Shown in pieces: positions 1 to 8,796 of a stretch of 64,000 nt of DNA (position 1 is the first letter of the stretch; each line of letters opens with the position of its first letter). The notes beneath the pieces are model-generated. The model worked only from the letters and a program-made list of their open reading frames with translations, was not told where the DNA came from and made no database searches. The stretch is taken from NCBI RefSeq assembly GCF_943193185.1, contig NZ_CALPDE010000003.1:116183-180182 (forward strand), read 5' to 3'. Source of the stretch: Lactococcus ileimucosae (GTDB lineage: Bacteria; Bacillota; Bacilli; Lactobacillales; Streptococcaceae). The position numbers and the translations under genes were made by a program.

Positions 1-785
1 AGTGCGCGTTTTGTTTTTTCAATGAGAACATCTACTACCGCCGCTTGGAAGCTTGCTGCGAGATTTTCTAGATCATCCGCAACTAAGTCCTTTCCTTGTT
101 GCTTTGCGTTATGTACAAGATTGATAAAGGCAGATTTGAGCCCGCTGAAAGACATCTCGAGACCATCTGCCGCGGTCATCATCGCACGTGGAAAAGCATA
201 GGTATCTTTTCCTTTATGAGCGAGCTCATCAATTTCTTTTCCTGATGGGTAGGTCAGTCCCATCACACGTCCAACCTTATCATAGGCTTCTCCTGCGGCA
301 TCATCTCGTGTTTCCCCTATTTTCTTATAGTTCCCCTCAGATTCAACATAGACAAGCTCCGTATGCCCACCACTGACTAAAAGCGCCATTGCTGGATATT
401 CAATCGTATCCACCAATGCAGCTGCCATAAGATGACCAGCCATGTGATTGACCGGAATAAGCGGGAGTTTATGAGCCCAGGCAAAAGTTTTCGCCGCCAT
501 AATCCCAATGAGCAAGGCACCAACAAGTCCAGGTCCTTCTGTTACAGCTACTGCTGTAAGATCGGAGGCCACGATGCCAGCTTCATCCAAGGCTTCATCG
601 ATACATGCTGTAATTTGTTCAACATGATGACGGCTGGCAACTTCCGGAACTACTCCACCAAAACGTTTGTGGCTATTCACTTGACTCGCGATGATATTAG
701 AGAGAAGCTCTGTTCCATTTTTTAAAACAGCAACAGATGTTTCATCGCAAGAAGTTTCAAAAGCGAGTATATATTTATCCTTCAT
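1..785 (-). CDS. tsaD: tRNA N6-adenosine threonylcarbamoyltransferase (partial)
   Basis: TsaD transfers the threonylcarbamoyl group to A37 of ANN-decoding tRNAs, working with TsaB, TsaE and TsaC. About 261 codons are visible from an ATG at 785; the last quarter of the usual ~336 residues lies beyond the left edge. Visible family marks are an N-terminal ASKHA-type start ([13 protein letters not shown], residues 8-20), the metal-binding NHMAGH at about 113-118 and [13 protein letters not shown] further on. The start lies 1 nt after the stop of rimI, so it is the last visible gene of the tsaB-GNAT-rimI-tsaD operon. TsaD and TsaB partnering in one operon supports the call. Identification is by family motifs and is very likely right. 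Confidence 0.95.
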   Translation of the reverse strand, partial: MKDKYILAFETSCDETSVAVLKNGTELLSNIIASQVNSHKRFGGVVPEVASRHHVEQITACIDEALDEAGIVASDLTAVAVTEGPGLVGALLIGIMAAKTFAWAHKLPLIPVNHMAGHLMAAALVDTIEYPAMALLVSGGHTELVYVESEGNYKKIGETRDDAAGEAYDKVGRVMGLTYPSGKEIDELAHKGKDTYAFPRAMMTAADGLEMSFSGLKSAFINLVHNAKQQGKDLVADDLENLAASFQAAVVDVLIEKTKRA

Positions 786-786
786 T

Positions 787-1227
787 TTATTGTATTTTCC
801 TCATTAAAATCGCATTTTCTGTCGGATGCGAATAATAGTTTTTTCGAGTATGAAACTTTTCAAAATTATATTTTTGATATAAGTTTTGAGCAGGTATATT
901 CGATTCTCTAACTTCTAAAAAAATTGTCCCAGAAAAATCCTTTATTTGTTCCATCAGAGCACTGGCAATTTTTTTACTTTGAAATTCTGGTTTGACTGCA
1001 AGATTGGTGATTTCCATATCACCCATGATAAGCTGAACAGACAAAAAACCAACCAGCTCTCCCTCAGCTTCTGCTAGAAAATAGGTGTCCGTTTTCAAGT
1101 TCTTCCTGAGATATGCTTCAGACCAAGGCGAGCGGCCATAGCAGGCTTTCAAAATTTTTTCTAGCTTGTGCGCTAACTTTGCTCTATCGGCTTTTTGAAC
1201 ATCAAGTCGCTTAATTTTTAGATTCAT
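787..1227 (-). CDS. rimI: Ribosomal protein bS18 alanine N-acetyltransferase
   Basis: A 146-residue GNAT-fold protein. In the family RimI acetylates the N-terminal alanine of ribosomal protein S18 using acetyl-CoA. The acetyl-CoA binding region is recognisable around residues 74-90 ([20 protein letters not shown]), followed by [19 protein letters not shown], the typical RimI C-terminal signature. The Q-x-x-G-x-G/A loop is degenerate here (QSKKIA instead of QGKGIG). The ATG start overlaps the preceding GNAT gene by 17 nt and the stop abuts tsaD, so translation is probably coupled. Context between tsaB and tsaD is the classical Firmicute rimI location. Confidence 0.88.
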   Translation of the reverse strand: MNLKIKRLDVQKADRAKLAHKLEKILKACYGRSPWSEAYLRKNLKTDTYFLAEAEGELVGFLSVQLIMGDMEITNLAVKPEFQSKKIASALMEQIKDFSGTIFLEVRESNIPAQNLYQKYNFEKFHTRKNYYSHPTENAILMRKIQ

Positions 1228-1777
1228 TTTTCAACTGCCTTGACATCCATACCGCATCTCCACCATCTTCATAATACTGTGAAATCAGCTTACCTGTTGA
1301 AAAACCTAAGCGCCGATAAAGCCCTTGGGCTTTGGTATTGTCACGGCGCACTTCAAGCGTTACCTCATTTTTACCGAGTAAGGTCATCAGTCGAATCATC
1401 TGGTTCACAAGATGAGTTCCCACTCCTCTCCCTTGATAGGCTACTGAAACAGCGAGGTTAGTGATGTGAACAACCTTCCCACGCTCTGTGAGACGAATAC
1501 CAATAAATCCAATAAGTTTTCCGTCAACTCCCGCAGACACGAAAAAGGCATTTTCATTCTGAACAATTTCATGCTCAAAATGCGAAAAGGTCCATGGAAC
1601 TTCACCATTATAAACATCACGCTCAATAGCTAGCATCTCGACAATGTCTTCACGTTCCGCTAAACGATATTCAACACCATCAATATTAGACTTTAACTCA
1701 ACTTCATCCATATTTAGATAGCGGCGTGGTTCAAATCCTTTGAACATATTCGCCAGCAGCGCTTTCAGCTTCTTCAT
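1211..1777 (-). CDS. Second GNAT acetyltransferase of the tsaB-tsaD operon
   Basis: A 188-residue GNAT protein if the ATG at 1777 is used; that start has a good ribosome binding site (GGAGACAC-ATG). A longer reading from 1807 exists but lacks one and starts deeper inside tsaB. The fold is shown by HITNLAVSVAYQGRGVGTHL (acetyl-CoA loop QGRGVG) and LEVRRDNTKAQGLYRRLGF. Its 5' end lies inside tsaB (stop at 1731) and its 3' end overlaps rimI by 17 nt. Lactococci and streptococci often carry two RimI-like genes here; this longer, N-terminally extended copy has no assigned substrate. A duplicated RimI with another ribosomal or cytosolic target is an inference. Confidence 0.85.
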   Translation of the reverse strand: MKKLKALLANMFKGFEPRRYLNMDEVELKSNIDGVEYRLAEREDIVEMLAIERDVYNGEVPWTFSHFEHEIVQNENAFFVSAGVDGKLIGFIGIRLTERGKVVHITNLAVSVAYQGRGVGTHLVNQMIRLMTLLGKNEVTLEVRRDNTKAQGLYRRLGFSTGKLISQYYEDGGDAVWMSRQLKNESKN

Positions 1778-2441
1778 GTGTCTCCAACCATTTCTCTTCT
1801 GCTTCAACTTTTTTCAAATAATTTGGAGCAAAGCCATGAACTTCTACCGGTTCAAGACTTTTTCCAAGACGTGCCATTTGATAAGCCGAGGGTAATTTTT
1901 CTAAACTGTCTTCAATAATCTCAAAATTCGTAAACTCTGCCGCTTTGATATCAGCTACAAAATTCTCCGTCTCTCCTGTAAATACGATTGGCAAATTTTT
2001 ATCCAATTTCTCTAAGAATTCATGAAAAGCACAATGCTGACCGGAAATGATTTCCTCGTCTCCCTTATAGAGGGCTGCATAGGCATTGCCACGGCGAGCG
2101 TCCATCACAGGAACGATTGCTTTATCTGTTTTCAGCCTTTTCGCGATAGCTAAGAGACTTGAGACACCTACAAGTTCTTTATTTAAACTGTAAGCCAATG
2201 TTTTTCCTACAGTAGCTGCCAGGCGCAAACCTGTATAAGAGCCTGGACCTTGTGCGACAACAATCCGATCAAGCGCACTTGCTTCAATAGCAGCCTGCTG
2301 CATCAAGAAATCCACGGAAGACATCAAAGTCGTGCTGTGATTTTTCTTTAAGTTTAGAGTAATTTCTCCCAATAAGACACCATTGTCAACAAGTGCCACA
2401 GATAGTGCCTTACTGGAACTGTCGAAAGCTAAAATTTTCAC
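1731..2441 (-). CDS. tsaB: tRNA threonylcarbamoyladenosine biosynthesis protein TsaB
   Basis: TsaB is the inactive ASKHA-fold partner that dimerises with TsaD for t6A synthesis. The 236-residue product begins KILAFDSSSKALSVALVDNG and carries VAQGPGSYTGLRLAATVGKTLA at about 62-83, both diagnostic of the family. The start codon is GTG (2441), placed 7-8 nt after GGAGAG. Upstream, on the minus strand, two -10-like elements are visible: TATAAT about 30 nt before the start and an extended -10 (TGTTATAAT) about 130 nt before it. First gene of the t6A/rimI operon. Confidence 0.94.
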   Translation of the reverse strand: MKILAFDSSSKALSVALVDNGVLLGEITLNLKKNHSTTLMSSVDFLMQQAAIEASALDRIVVAQGPGSYTGLRLAATVGKTLAYSLNKELVGVSSLLAIAKRLKTDKAIVPVMDARRGNAYAALYKGDEEIISGQHCAFHEFLEKLDKNLPIVFTGETENFVADIKAAEFTNFEIIEDSLEKLPSAYQMARLGKSLEPVEVHGFAPNYLKKVEAEEKWLETHEEAESAAGEYVQRI

Positions 2442-3046
2442 GAGTTATCTCTCCATTCTTCCTATTTCTATTATACCCTAATGTTTGCTGCTTTGTCTGA
2501 ATGCTTAGGCTCAGAAAACATCTGAAAATCCTTTTTATAATCTAGAAGCATACGATAGCTTCTATTATAACATTTTTTATATTTCTTGAAATTTTTTTCT
2601 TTGATAATTTGTAAAGATTCACACTTGTTCTTTTTTCACAAGAGGAAATAGGCAGATGCAGACATTTCGTTTACCCCAAATGCACATTCAAAGCACACAC
2701 ATTCTTTCACTGCTTGTCTTCGCAAGATTATCCAACAGCTTCATTTGAAATTTGAAAAAGTCTAAATAAAAAGAGCTTGTGCTGAACAAGCTCTGCAGAG
2801 ACCGTTTAAGACGGTTGATTCATATGTGTGCGTGTGCTTACTCCTCTTCTAAAGGGTGACCGTAAGCCCTTCCTGAGCACAGCATTAAAATAGCGAAAGC
2901 ACCGCTCATCGTATCAGCAGCTTGAAACTTAGAAACTGCTGAAATGTGACAAGCTCACTGTGCTTGCATATGCGCCTAAACGTCAAAACTGAATTCGAAA
3001 TTTCTTTCTCATTTCAGACAAACAAATAAGTTTAGTTTATCCGTAA
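2442..3046. other. Gene-free interval with a structured transcript candidate
   Basis: About 600 nt separate the permease stop (3047) from tsaB. Reading the minus strand, 2990-2760 holds several stem-loops: a CAGCAG/CTGCTG hairpin near 2920-2946, an AGCG/CGCT hairpin just after it, and a strong Rho-independent terminator at about 2766-2792 (stem AGAGCTTGT/ACAAGCTCT followed by TTTTTATTT). An upstream copy of GAGCTTGT at about 2950-2957 could pair with the terminator 3' arm instead. No known riboswitch or small RNA family was recognised. The proximal part (2442-2600) carries the tsaB promoter elements. It may be the 3' UTR of the permease, an attenuator or a separate small RNA. Confidence 0.4.
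2765..2793 (-). terminator. Rho-independent terminator
   Basis: Perfect 9-bp stem (AGAGCTTGT / ACAAGCTCT) with a 5-nt loop, followed on the minus strand by TTTTTATTT. It ends whatever is transcribed from the interval below the permease and insulates tsaB. Confidence 0.85.
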
Positions 3047-4447
3047 CTATTCAGACTTAGTGCGTTTTGCACCGTACAGTGAATACAAGACTAAACCAAT
3101 AAGTAACCAGATAAAGCAATAGAGTTTTGCCAATCCATCGAGGTTTTCAAAGACAATGACTGAACCAATAGCACCTAAGGCTGGCAACCATGGATAAAAT
3201 GGCATTTTATAGCTTGCCTCAGGCAAGTCTTTTCCTTCACGCGGACGAAGTGCAAATATTCCGACGGATACGAAGATAAAGGCAACCAGCGTTCCTGCTG
3301 AGATTAATTGCGCGAGGAAAGTGAACGGGAAAAAGGCACCGATAACTACTGAGATAGCAGTTAAAACCCATAAAGCGTTAGATGGATTTTCGCGTTTGTC
3401 GATTTTTCCAATGCTTTGTGGTAGCATACCATCACGTCCAAACGCGTAGAGCAGACGTGAGCCTGCAAGAATCATTCCAAGTAGAGCAACGAACATTCCT
3501 GTGTCTGCAACTATTGACACAATTTGTGAAAGAAGTGGGAAACCAGCTTCTGTAAGAGCCCATGATACAGGAGCCGCATTACCGGCATATGCTGAATAGT
3601 GATGCATTCCTACAAGAACGAGTGTTACTGCTGAAAACAAAGCAACGGCAATGGCGAGTGATCCCAAAATTCCCAATGGCATTGTGCGTTTTGGATTTTT
3701 CGCCTCAGCTGAATTAGCCGCAATAGAGTCAAATCCGATGTAAGCAAGGAAAATCATCGATACTCCTGCAAGTATACCTGATACACCACCAAATCCTGTG
3801 TTTGGATCATGTTTAGGAATAAATGGCACATAGTTTTGTGGTTTTATAACTGTTAAACCAACAACAATAAAGGTAAGGATAGCCAATACTTTTAAGACGA
3901 CCAAGACCTGCGCAACTCTCCCCGCATCGCTCGCACCACGCCAAACGAAAAACGCTGCAATCAAAATAACTGCTAATGATATAATATCAACGATTCCGCC
4001 ATTTGTTCCAAATGGATGTGCTAAAGCTGCAGGCAAATGAATATTAGCCGTTGCAAGCAAATGTTGGAAAGTAGCTGAAAAGCCTGAACCTACAAAGGCA
4101 ACCGCAATAAAATATTCTGCAAGTAAAGCCCAACCTGCAATCCAACCAAAACCTTCTCCAAATAAAATAGAAATCCATGAATACGCAGATCCCGCAAATG
4201 GCATAACTGTTGACATTTCAGCGTATGCAAATGCTACCAAACCTGCTACAACAGCGGCAAGCAAGAATGAAAATACAACCGCTGGACCTGCAAACTTCGC
4301 TGCAACAATACCTGGCAGTGTAAAAATTGATGTTGAAATTATTGTCCCAACACCGAGCGCCAAAAAGTCCTTGACACCAAGTTTTTGTTCCAGCCGCTTA
4401 TCTTTTTGGCTGTATGTTTCAAATTTTGCTTTCGTAGAAAACCCCAT
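3047..4447 (-). CDS. APC-family amino acid permease (BcaP/CtrA/YfnA-like)
   Basis: A 466-residue integral membrane protein of the amino acid-polyamine-organocation superfamily with about 12 predicted membrane spans. The first span contains LGVGTIISTSIFTLPG (residues 31-46), matching the APC helix-1 motif G-x-G-x-I-x-G/S; FAYAEMSTVMPFAGSAY and the conserved GFDSIAANSAEAKNP near residue 250 also fit. Overall it resembles the lactococcal branched-chain amino acid/methionine permease BcaP (CtrA) and Bacillus YfnA, but substrate cannot be fixed from sequence. Good ribosome binding site (AGGAAGG) before the ATG. Monocistronic, divergent from rpoY; BcaP is known to be CodY-controlled, but only weak AT-rich palindromes were found upstream. 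Confidence 0.85.
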   Translation of the reverse strand: MGFSTKAKFETYSQKDKRLEQKLGVKDFLALGVGTIISTSIFTLPGIVAAKFAGPAVVFSFLLAAVVAGLVAFAYAEMSTVMPFAGSAYSWISILFGEGFGWIAGWALLAEYFIAVAFVGSGFSATFQHLLATANIHLPAALAHPFGTNGGIVDIISLAVILIAAFFVWRGASDAGRVAQVLVVLKVLAILTFIVVGLTVIKPQNYVPFIPKHDPNTGFGGVSGILAGVSMIFLAYIGFDSIAANSAEAKNPKRTMPLGILGSLAIAVALFSAVTLVLVGMHHYSAYAGNAAPVSWALTEAGFPLLSQIVSIVADTGMFVALLGMILAGSRLLYAFGRDGMLPQSIGKIDKRENPSNALWVLTAISVVIGAFFPFTFLAQLISAGTLVAFIFVSVGIFALRPREGKDLPEASYKMPFYPWLPALGAIGSVIVFENLDGLAKLYCFIWLLIGLVLYSLYGAKRTKSE

Positions 4448-4597
4448 AATTTTTTCCTTCCTAGTGATTTATTTTTGCAAATCATCAAAGATGAAGACGA
4501 GGCAGCTAATGTTATTCATCTTTGTGCTCTCCATTTGCCTACTGGACTGCACTCCTAGAGGCCTGGACAAGTATGAACAAATGACCAGCACCATTTA

Positions 4598-4883
4598 AAT
4601 GATGGTATTAATCGAATAATTTCGCAATATAAATTTTTCTGACTCTATCATTTTGATAATTCACATCATTAATCTTAACATTATTTTGGGAATAGTTCAA
4701 ACAATTGCATAATATTTCCTTTGTCATATCCGTTACCGCTTTGCTCGCCCTTAACTCTAACTTTTCCTCTGTAACCTTTGCTTTTCATTATCTATAATTT
4801 ATGCTAAAATGAGAGTAACTGTAAAACTGAAACATTGAGAAACAAAAGAAAGGAAGGCGAGTATTTACTCGCTCAAATATAAG
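4598..4883. promoter_or_regulatory. Divergent promoter region permease / rpoY
   Basis: AT-rich spacer between the minus-strand permease and plus-strand rpoY. On the plus strand TATAAT is at 4793-4798 and an extended -10-like TGCTAAAAT at 4801-4809. Clear -35 boxes were not seen. A small hairpin GCGAGT-ATTT-ACTCGC (4857-4872) lies between the AGGAAGG ribosome binding site and the rpoY ATG. Confidence 0.5.
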
Positions 4884-5114
4884 ATGATTTTCAAAGTATT
4901 TTACCAAAAAGATAAAACCCGTTCACCACGCCGTGAAACAACAGAAGTTCTCTATCTCGACCTTGATGTTACCGATACACGTGAGGGGATTATCTTAGCC
5001 CGCGAACTTTTAGCTAAGAACACAGATTACCTCGTTGAATTTATCGATTCACTTTCAGATGAAGCTGTTGAATATGAAAAAGAAAACGGCGGTCTTGAGA
5101 TTACAAGCTTTTAA
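4884..5114 (+). CDS. rpoY: RNA polymerase epsilon subunit
   Basis: A 76-residue acidic protein of the RpoY/YkzG (DUF1447) family, the small epsilon subunit of Firmicute RNA polymerase, which lies close to the active-site side of the enzyme and has been linked to phage protection and transcription recycling. It starts MIFKVFYQKDKTRSPRRETT and ends in an acidic tail, both typical. It sits directly upstream of rnjA as in most Bacilli. The ribosome binding site (4851-4857) lies 26 nt from the ATG but is brought close by the intervening 6-bp hairpin, an uncommon layout. Confidence 0.93.
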   Translation: MIFKVFYQKDKTRSPRRETTEVLYLDLDVTDTREGIILARELLAKNTDYLVEFIDSLSDEAVEYEKENGGLEITSF

Positions 5115-5166
5115 TTTGAAAAAATAGGTAAATGCAGCCTACCTTACCATAAGATTTACAGCAAAA

Positions 5167-5203
5167 CACTTTAGAAGGAGACGTCAGTCAAAAATCTAAA
5201 GTG
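5167..5203 (+). promoter_or_regulatory. Hairpin in the rnjA leader holding an SD sequence in its loop
   Basis: Perfect 9-bp inverted repeat CACTTTAGA (5167-5175) / TCTAAAGTG (5195-5203). The loop begins with AGGAG (5176-5180), the only strong Shine-Dalgarno sequence before rnjA. The first possible rnjA ATG is 22 nt after the stem. Could be a processing or translational control element. Confidence 0.55.
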
Positions 5204-5225
5204 ATTTTGTCATACAACTATATAA

Positions 5226-6932
5226 ATGAATAGAAAGAAAAAAATGATTAAACCACTTAAAATAAATAGCGATGAAGTCGCAGTTTACGCTATAGGCGGA
5301 CTGGGCGAAATCGGAAAAAATACTTACGGTGTCGAATATAAGGATGAAATTATCATCATTGACGCGGGTATAAAATTTCCTGAGGATGATCTCTTAGGTG
5401 TTGACTATGTTATCCCTGACTATAGCTATATTGTCGCAAATGTCAACCGTATCAAGGGACTCTTTATTACACATGGACACGAAGATCACATTGGAGGGAT
5501 TCCTTTCCTCCTCAAACAGGCAAACATTCCTATCTATGCTGGACCTCTGTCACTTGCTCTGATTCGTGGAAAGTTGGAAGAACACGGACTTTTGCGTGAT
5601 GCAAAACTTTTTGAGATTCATGCGGATAGCGAAATCAAGTTCAACAACTTGAGTGTCAACTTCTTCCGAACAACCCACTCTATTCCAGAACCTCTAGGAA
5701 TTGTTGTCGAAACACCCCAGGGTAAGATTGTTGCCACAGGTGACTTCAAGTTTGACTTTACACCTGTCGGCGAGCCTGCCGACCTCCATCGCATGGCAGC
5801 TCTTGGTGAAGAGGGTGTTCTACTGCTCCTCTCTGACTCAACAAATGCGGAAATCCCCATCTTCTCGCACTCTGAGAAAGTTGTTGGTCAAAATATCATG
5901 AAGATTTTTGAACGTATTGAAGGACGTATCATTTTTGCCTCATTTGCCTCAAATATCTTCCGCTTGCAGCAAGCAGTTGACGGTGCTGTAAAGACTGGAC
6001 GTAAAATTGTCGTCTTTGGTCGCTCCATGGAAAAAGCTATCGTTAACGGTCTTGAACTCGGCTATATCAAAGCACCTAAAGGCACTTTCATTGAGCCAAA
6101 TGAAGTCAACCAATACAACTCCAGTGAGCTTCTCATCATGTGTACCGGTTCGCAAGGTGAACCGATGGCTGCCTTGAGTCGTATCGCAAACGGCATGCAC
6201 CGTCATATCACACTTCAAATGGGGGATACCGTCGTCTTCTCGTCTAACGCCATTCCAGGGAATACGCACGGTGTTAACCAGCTGGCGAATACAATCACTG
6301 AGGCTGGAGCGACTGTCGTTTATGGCAAGATGAACAACATCCACACCTCAGGTCACGGAGGCCAGCAGGAGCAAAAACTCATGCTACGTCTCATCAAACC
6401 AAAATACTTTATGCCTGTCCACGGTGAATACCGTATGCTTAAAATCCATGCTGGCCTCGCCCAAGACACTGGTGTGCCAAAAGAAAATTGTTTCATTTTG
6501 GAAAATGGTGACGTTCTTGCCCTGACTGCAGATTCAGCCCGTTATGCTGACCATTTCCCTGCTGCTGATACTTATGTCGATGGTTCAGGGATTGGTGATG
6601 TAGGAAATGCTGTACTTCACGACCGTCATGAACTTGCTGAAGACGGTATTGTTCTCGCTGTTGCAACTGTCGACTTCAAAAACAAAACTGTTCTTGCAGG
6701 ACCTGATATGCTGAGTCGCGGCTTTATCTATATGCGGGAATCTGGTGATTTGATCCGTAATGGCCAACGTGTCCTCTTCAACGCCATACGTGAGGCAATG
6801 TTAAATACCGAAAATGTCAATGAAGCCTCTGTTGCCCGCGCGATGCGTGAAGCTCTTGCTCCTTTCCTGTACAAACAAACAGAACGTCGTCCACTGATTG
6901 TGCCAATGATTATGACGCCTGACGATAAGTAA
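5226..6932 (+). CDS. rnjA: Ribonuclease J1
   Basis: RNase J1 is a metallo-beta-lactamase-fold enzyme with 5'-3' exonuclease and endonuclease activity that leads mRNA decay and rRNA maturation in Firmicutes. The 568-residue product shows [11 protein letters not shown] at 24-34, the zinc motif HGHEDH at 83-88, GDFKFD and the C-terminal beta-CASP features ([21 protein letters not shown]). In-frame stop TAA at 5223-5225 forbids a longer reading, so translation starts at ATG 5226 or at the ATG at 5244, which has a weak GAAAG site. Second gene after rpoY. RNase J autoregulation through the leader hairpin is possible but inferred. Confidence 0.95.
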   Translation: MNRKKKMIKPLKINSDEVAVYAIGGLGEIGKNTYGVEYKDEIIIIDAGIKFPEDDLLGVDYVIPDYSYIVANVNRIKGLFITHGHEDHIGGIPFLLKQANIPIYAGPLSLALIRGKLEEHGLLRDAKLFEIHADSEIKFNNLSVNFFRTTHSIPEPLGIVVETPQGKIVATGDFKFDFTPVGEPADLHRMAALGEEGVLLLLSDSTNAEIPIFSHSEKVVGQNIMKIFERIEGRIIFASFASNIFRLQQAVDGAVKTGRKIVVFGRSMEKAIVNGLELGYIKAPKGTFIEPNEVNQYNSSELLIMCTGSQGEPMAALSRIANGMHRHITLQMGDTVVFSSNAIPGNTHGVNQLANTITEAGATVVYGKMNNIHTSGHGGQQEQKLMLRLIKPKYFMPVHGEYRMLKIHAGLAQDTGVPKENCFILENGDVLALTADSARYADHFPAADTYVDGSGIGDVGNAVLHDRHELAEDGIVLAVATVDFKNKTVLAGPDMLSRGFIYMRESGDLIRNGQRVLFNAIREAMLNTENVNEASVARAMREALAPFLYKQTERRPLIVPMIMTPDDK

Positions 6933-6942
6933 TATAAAAAAG

Positions 6943-6979
6943 AGCCCTGTGCGCTACATATCCAGCACATGGCTTTTTT
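6943..6979 (+). terminator. Terminator after rnjA
   Basis: Stem AGCC-TGTGC / GCACA-GGCT followed by TTTTTT, 10 nt after the rnjA stop. Confidence 0.85.
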
Positions 6980-7059
6980 CTACGACTCTTAAGGGTTCGT
7001 TTAGCTTTTTTTGCTACAGTTAAGGAAGTAAAAATATTTTTAATCCATCAAGGAGCCCC

Positions 7060-7524
7060 ATGAATAAACTTTCCAAAATTATCTTCGCTTATTATCTTTT
7101 CTTTCTGTTTTGGGGCATTCTCTTTAAGTTCAACATTCAGGACACGCTAAATATTGCACAAAACTTTCCCACACGGAGCCTCAACCTTTCACCTTTTTCT
7201 GCCTCTGGCGGACGTTTAGAAGTCCTCTTCAATGTGCTTATCTTTATTCCTTTTGGCTTCTTTAGTATATACCTCTCAAAAAATAGATCCTTCCTCGGAA
7301 AGCTCTGGATGATTTTTACTGTGAGCTTCTTGGTGGAAATTCTCCAATATTTTTTAGGTATCGGAGCCAGCGACGTAACTGACTTAATCACCAATACTTT
7401 TGGAGGGCTAATCGGAATCGTCATTTACCAGATAACGCAGAAAAGTAAAAATGCTCAGAGTCTTGTCCATCTTCTTTTTGCTTTTTTCCTCGCCTTCTTT
7501 ACGTTTCTCATCCTCTCTCACTAA
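7060..7524 (+). CDS. VanZ-like membrane protein
   Basis: A 154-residue protein with four or five membrane spans. The VanZ signature is clear: NVLIFIPFGFFS at about 58-69 and VEILQYFLGIGASDVTDLI near 92-110, followed by TNTFGGLIGI. VanZ homologues are linked to teicoplanin resistance in the vanA cluster and, in other bacteria, to lipopeptide and glycopeptide tolerance, but most chromosomal copies have no assigned role. Ribosome binding site AAGGAG is 5 nt before the ATG. Stands alone, convergent with add. Confidence 0.88.
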   Translation: MNKLSKIIFAYYLFFLFWGILFKFNIQDTLNIAQNFPTRSLNLSPFSASGGRLEVLFNVLIFIPFGFFSIYLSKNRSFLGKLWMIFTVSFLVEILQYFLGIGASDVTDLITNTFGGLIGIVIYQITQKSKNAQSLVHLLFAFFLAFFTFLILSH

Positions 7525-7550
7525 AAAAGCTGACCCATGTCAGCTTTTTT
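7523..7550. terminator. Bidirectional terminator between vanZ-like gene and add
   Basis: AAAAAAGCTGAC / GTCAGCTTTTTT with a 4-nt loop; U-runs form on both strands, serving the two convergent genes. Confidence 0.9.
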
Positions 7551-8571
7551 CTATCTTCGCATATTCTTCCGAAAATCTTTGATGAAGCAGCACTTTTTCG
7601 TCCTCACTAATAAAAGCTCCATCAATGGCATAGTGATTAACTCTTTCAAAGTCACTGATTTGGAAATCATACCAGTTCGCAATTTTCTCATATTCTTTTT
7701 GCAGGCTGGTATTGCTAACGGTACGGTTGTCTGTATTTATCGTGACATGAATCCCACGTTTGTAAAGAGCCATAAAAGGATACTCAGACAGATCGCTGAT
7801 GGCTTTAGTCTGGAAATTACTGCTTGGAGCCATTTCTAAGACAATTCCCAACTTTGTCAATATTTCTTGATATTCTGGAATATCCTTGGTCATAATGCCG
7901 TGCCCGATACGGGTGGCGCCCATTTCTACAGAATCAATAATATTCTGTGCACATCCGGGACACTCTCCGGCATGCAGGGTAACTTGCACACCACGGCTGG
8001 TTACTTTTTCCAACAATTTTTTAAACTTAACTTGGGGATAATTGACTTCATCACCTGCTAAGTCAAAGCCCACCAAATGGTTGTCAGCTATTTCATCAAA
8101 AAGTGGCAACAGCTTCTCTAAACGCTCTAGGGGAACTTGACGTAAACCACAGAGCAAGATATTCACAACAATATCAAAGTCTTCCTCTGCACGTGCCGCC
8201 CCAGCAATAACAGCTTCTACAGCTTCTTCAAGGGTCAAGTTTTTTTCCAAATGTTGACCAGGTGCAAAACGTATCTCGATGTACTTTACATTATCTTCCG
8301 CGGCTTGGCGCGCCACATCATAAGCCGCCATTTCTAGGTTAACATAGCTTTGAAGTAAGGGAAGAACAAAGTCAAAGCGTTCCAGATACTCCAAAAGACT
8401 TTGTGTTGTTTCGGGTGCTTGGGCGTGTTTGAGGATTTCTTCATCGCTCATATTCAAATCTTTTCCTATGTTATTTGCAAGTTGCTTGATGCAAGCCAAG
8501 CTGAGAGAACCATCAAGATGACAGTGAAGTTCAACCTTTGGCAATAAAGCAATCGTTTCTGGTTTAAGCAT
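7540..8571 (-). CDS. add: Adenosine deaminase
   Basis: Converts adenosine to inosine (and deoxyadenosine to deoxyinosine) in purine salvage. From ATG 8571 the product is 343 residues, the family length, beginning MLKPETIALLPKVELHCHLDG with the zinc ligands H16 and H18. Further motifs are TLHAGE, TRIGHG and TINTDNRTVSNT, giving zinc and catalytic residues. An in-frame reading extends upstream to 8703 but has no homology character; the 8571 start has GGGGG about 11 nt upstream. Single gene with terminators on both sides. Confidence 0.94.
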   Translation of the reverse strand: MLKPETIALLPKVELHCHLDGSLSLACIKQLANNIGKDLNMSDEEILKHAQAPETTQSLLEYLERFDFVLPLLQSYVNLEMAAYDVARQAAEDNVKYIEIRFAPGQHLEKNLTLEEAVEAVIAGAARAEEDFDIVVNILLCGLRQVPLERLEKLLPLFDEIADNHLVGFDLAGDEVNYPQVKFKKLLEKVTSRGVQVTLHAGECPGCAQNIIDSVEMGATRIGHGIMTKDIPEYQEILTKLGIVLEMAPSSNFQTKAISDLSEYPFMALYKRGIHVTINTDNRTVSNTSLQKEYEKIANWYDFQISDFERVNHYAIDGAFISEDEKVLLHQRFSEEYAKIEKS

Positions 8572-8730
8572 GAGATTATGGCCCCCGTAAAAATATATTT
8601 TTTCTATTTTACGCTTTTTTCTTGAGACATGCAACTCTTTTTCTTTTACTGAGAGGCGCTTTTCTCTTTCATTACGAAAAGCATATTCACTGGTGCAAGC
8701 CAAGAAAATAGTAAATAATTCTCAACATCA

Positions 8731-8779
8731 AAAAATCATATCTTTCTGATCCGTAGGATGTCAGAAGATATGATTTTTG
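8731..8779. terminator. Terminator downstream of the secreted DUF6273-like protein
   Basis: Long stem AAATCATATCTTCTGA / TCAGAAAGATATGATTTTT around 8731-8779 with one mismatch-bulge; T-runs on both sides. Orientation fits the minus-strand gene ending at 8797. Confidence 0.85.
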
Positions 8780-8796
8780 TTTTAGGAGTTTATGCT

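Noticed and set aside
2766..2990. Known riboswitch, 6S RNA, RNase P RNA or SRP RNA
   Set aside because: Conserved signatures of those RNAs that I know are absent; left as unassigned structure.
4600..4700. CodY box upstream of the permease
   Set aside because: Best candidates have about five mismatches to AATTTTCWGAAAATT in AT-rich sequence, not above expectation.
8572..8703. N-terminal extension of adenosine deaminase to 8703
   Set aside because: The extension is a low-complexity basic sequence without family similarity; the start at 8571 gives the normal length and HxH position.
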